From Planosporangium flavigriseum (GTDB taxonomy: Bacteria; Actinomycetota; Actinomycetes; Mycobacteriales; Micromonosporaceae): DNA of 64,000 nt. Made by a program: the position numbers and the translations under genes. The notes under the pieces are model-generated. The model saw only the letters and a list, made by a program, of their open reading frames with translations, had not been told where the DNA came from and did no database searches. Positions 62,726 to 64,000 of the stretch are shown here, one piece after another. Positions within the stretch are counted from its first letter, which is position 1. Each line of letters starts with the position of its first letter. The stretch is taken from NCBI RefSeq assembly GCF_011947225.1, contig NZ_JAATVW010000020.1, positions 21,146 through 85,145 on the forward strand. The letters run 5' to 3'.

Positions 62726-64000
62726 ATGTCTGAAAGTCACGGATCGCAGGGTGTTTCCCGTCCGAGCGGCGATTCGATAGTCGGCGGGGGTTTCCCGGTC
62801 GGCCTTGGCGATGTACGTGGTCTCGTCGACGAAATTCCGCATATCGTCTGGTTGTCCGGGGCCAACGGGTCCACGGAGTACGTCAATCGTCGGGGTATCG
62901 AGTACAGCGGACTTCCGGCGGAGGCTAACTTCAACGGGGCCTGGGTCTCGTTCGTCCACGCCGACGACGCCGCCCGTGCGAAGGCCGCTTGGGAAGAGGC
63001 GGTCCGCACGCAGACGAGTTTCGAGCAGAGTTACCGGATCCGCCGCGCCGACGGCCAGTTTCGCTGGCACGACTGCCGGAGCGTGCCGGTGCGCGGGGCC
63101 GACGGTGCGGTCGTCCGGTGGGTCGGCACCGCGACCGACGTCGACGGCCAGAAGACGTTGGAGGAGAACCTGCGCCGGTCCGAGCGGCAGACCGCCGAGA
63201 CGCTGACCCTCCTGGAGACGATGCAGGCGGCCGCGCCGGTCGGCCTCGCTTTCGTGGACCGGGACTTCCGGTACGCCCGTGTCAACGACACGCTCGCCGC
63301 GATGGCCGGCATGACCGTGGACGAGATGGTCGAGCGCCGGGTCGCGGAGGTCATTCCGGCGGCATGGCCCCAGGTAGAACCCTTTTACCGGCGGGTGCTG
63401 GACACCGGCGAGTCGGTCTTCGGCAGCAGCGGAACGGGTGCGTTCGGCACCGATCCGGGCCGCGTCCACTCGTGGCTTTCCAGTTACTACCCGGTGCGGG
63501 TCGACGGCGAGATCGTCGGCGTCGGGCTGATCGTGGTCGACCTGACCGAGCGCAATGACGCTGAAGCGTTCCGCGAGGTCGTCATGGAGAACATGGCTGA
63601 GGGGCTCTACACGGTCGACGATCAGGGGCGTACGACCTCCGTCAACCGTGCGGCGCTGGAGATGCTCGGGTGGACCGAGGAAGAGCTGCTCGGCCGGTCG
63701 ATGCATGACCTCGTGCACTTCCAGCGGGCCGACGGTACGTCCATTCCGATCGGCGAGTGCCCCATGCTTACGGCTCACACCGAGGGCCGATCCATCCGGG
63801 TCGAGGATCAGATCTTCACCCGTAAGGACGGGTCCATGTTCCCGGTCGCCTACTCCTCGGCGCCGCTGCACGTGGGCTCCACCGCTGGAGGCGTGGTGGT
63901 GGTCTTCCGTGACATCACCGAGCAGCGCGAGCAGCAGCGGCGGGAGCTTGAGGAGCGCCACGAGCAGAAGCTGGAGTCGTTGGGTCGGTTGTCGGCCGGG
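62726..64000 (+). CDS. PAS-domain sensor histidine kinase (C-terminus beyond window)
   Basis: 425 codons visible from ATG 62726 (GAAGG 8 nt upstream); open to the right edge. Three PAS/PAC units: about 30-145 (IPHIVWLSGANGSTEYVN, IRRADGQFRWHDCR), 155-280 (AAPVGLAFVDRDFRYARVND, VDLTERNDAE) and 285-400 (ENMAEGLYTVDDQGRTTSVN, FRDITEQREQQ). The visible end LESLGRLSAG is the start of a HisKA H-box, just before the phosphorylated His, so it is a histidine kinase. No membrane segment, so it senses a cytoplasmic signal. Confidence 0.87.
   Translation, partial: MSESHGSQGVSRPSGDSIVGGGFPVGLGDVRGLVDEIPHIVWLSGANGSTEYVNRRGIEYSGLPAEANFNGAWVSFVHADDAARAKAAWEEAVRTQTSFEQSYRIRRADGQFRWHDCRSVPVRGADGAVVRWVGTATDVDGQKTLEENLRRSERQTAETLTLLETMQAAAPVGLAFVDRDFRYARVNDTLAAMAGMTVDEMVERRVAEVIPAAWPQVEPFYRRVLDTGESVFGSSGTGAFGTDPGRVHSWLSSYYPVRVDGEIVGVGLIVVDLTERNDAEAFREVVMENMAEGLYTVDDQGRTTSVNRAALEMLGWTEEELLGRSMHDLVHFQRADGTSIPIGECPMLTAHTEGRSIRVEDQIFTRKDGSMFPVAYSSAPLHVGSTAGGVVVVFRDITEQREQQRRELEERHEQKLESLGRLSAG

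Overview
The DNA is very GC-rich, coding regions are dense, and third codon positions are almost all G or C. GTG starts are common. The gene content includes an F420-dependent oxidoreductase pair, a DUF3516 helicase, DUF397 and DUF222/HNH proteins, a PASTA-less Ser/Thr kinase, SigA-like TAnnnT -10 boxes and leaderless genes. Together these point to a chromosomal segment of an actinobacterium, most likely of the Micromonosporaceae; the family-level call is inference. No rRNA, tRNA, CRISPR array, complete IS element or prophage was seen. Both ends cut through genes.

Layout. 1-8.7 kb: secreted M14 carboxypeptidase (cut by the left edge), a membrane GGDEF-EAL protein, TrmB, a Ski2-like helicase and an SDR. 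8.7-14.1 kb: a copper module (copZ, a histidine-rich exported protein, copA, csoR) with two CsoR-type operators and a convergent DedA-PAP2 fusion. 14.2-20.2 kb: oxidoreductases, an EAL protein, the crcB-DUF190-crcB fluoride-export operon, a VOC gene remnant, and an XRE/membrane-protein operon. 20.3-28.4 kb: a GH12 cellulase under a CebR-like box, asd, a DrrAB-type ABC exporter, a substrate-binding/VWA protein, gluconokinase and 6-phosphogluconate dehydrogenase. 28.6-41 kb: BON protein, D-Ala-D-Ala carboxypeptidase, F420-type enzymes, a four-gene ABC importer behind a 20-bp palindrome, aquaporin, slipin and SDR. 41-48 kb: a decay zone (broken diguanylate cyclase, truncated DUF397), a glutamine-synthetase-like enzyme, DUF2243, pentapeptide and kinase genes. 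48-64 kb: a large secreted peptidase/esterase, LysE, HNH endonuclease, galT, a cation/proton antiporter, a nucleoside salvage locus (NCS1 permease and purine nucleoside phosphorylase facing an ADP-ribosylglycohydrolase and a PfkB kinase), a 15-bp repeat array, a doubly broken DUF4360 gene, and a PAS sensor kinase cut by the right edge.

Two window-wide patterns stand out. First, there are about nineteen independent short tandem arrays, mostly with units of 12-18 bp. In genes the unit is always a multiple of three and falls in linkers, tails or start regions; between genes it is often not. Second, at least nine genes start exactly 6-7 nt after a TAnnnT hexamer with no Shine-Dalgarno sequence, which fits leaderless transcription. 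Several regulatory palindromes (CsoR, CebR-like, SOS-like, a GntR-like TGATCATGATCA core, a 20-bp dyad) sit where they would control the adjacent operons.
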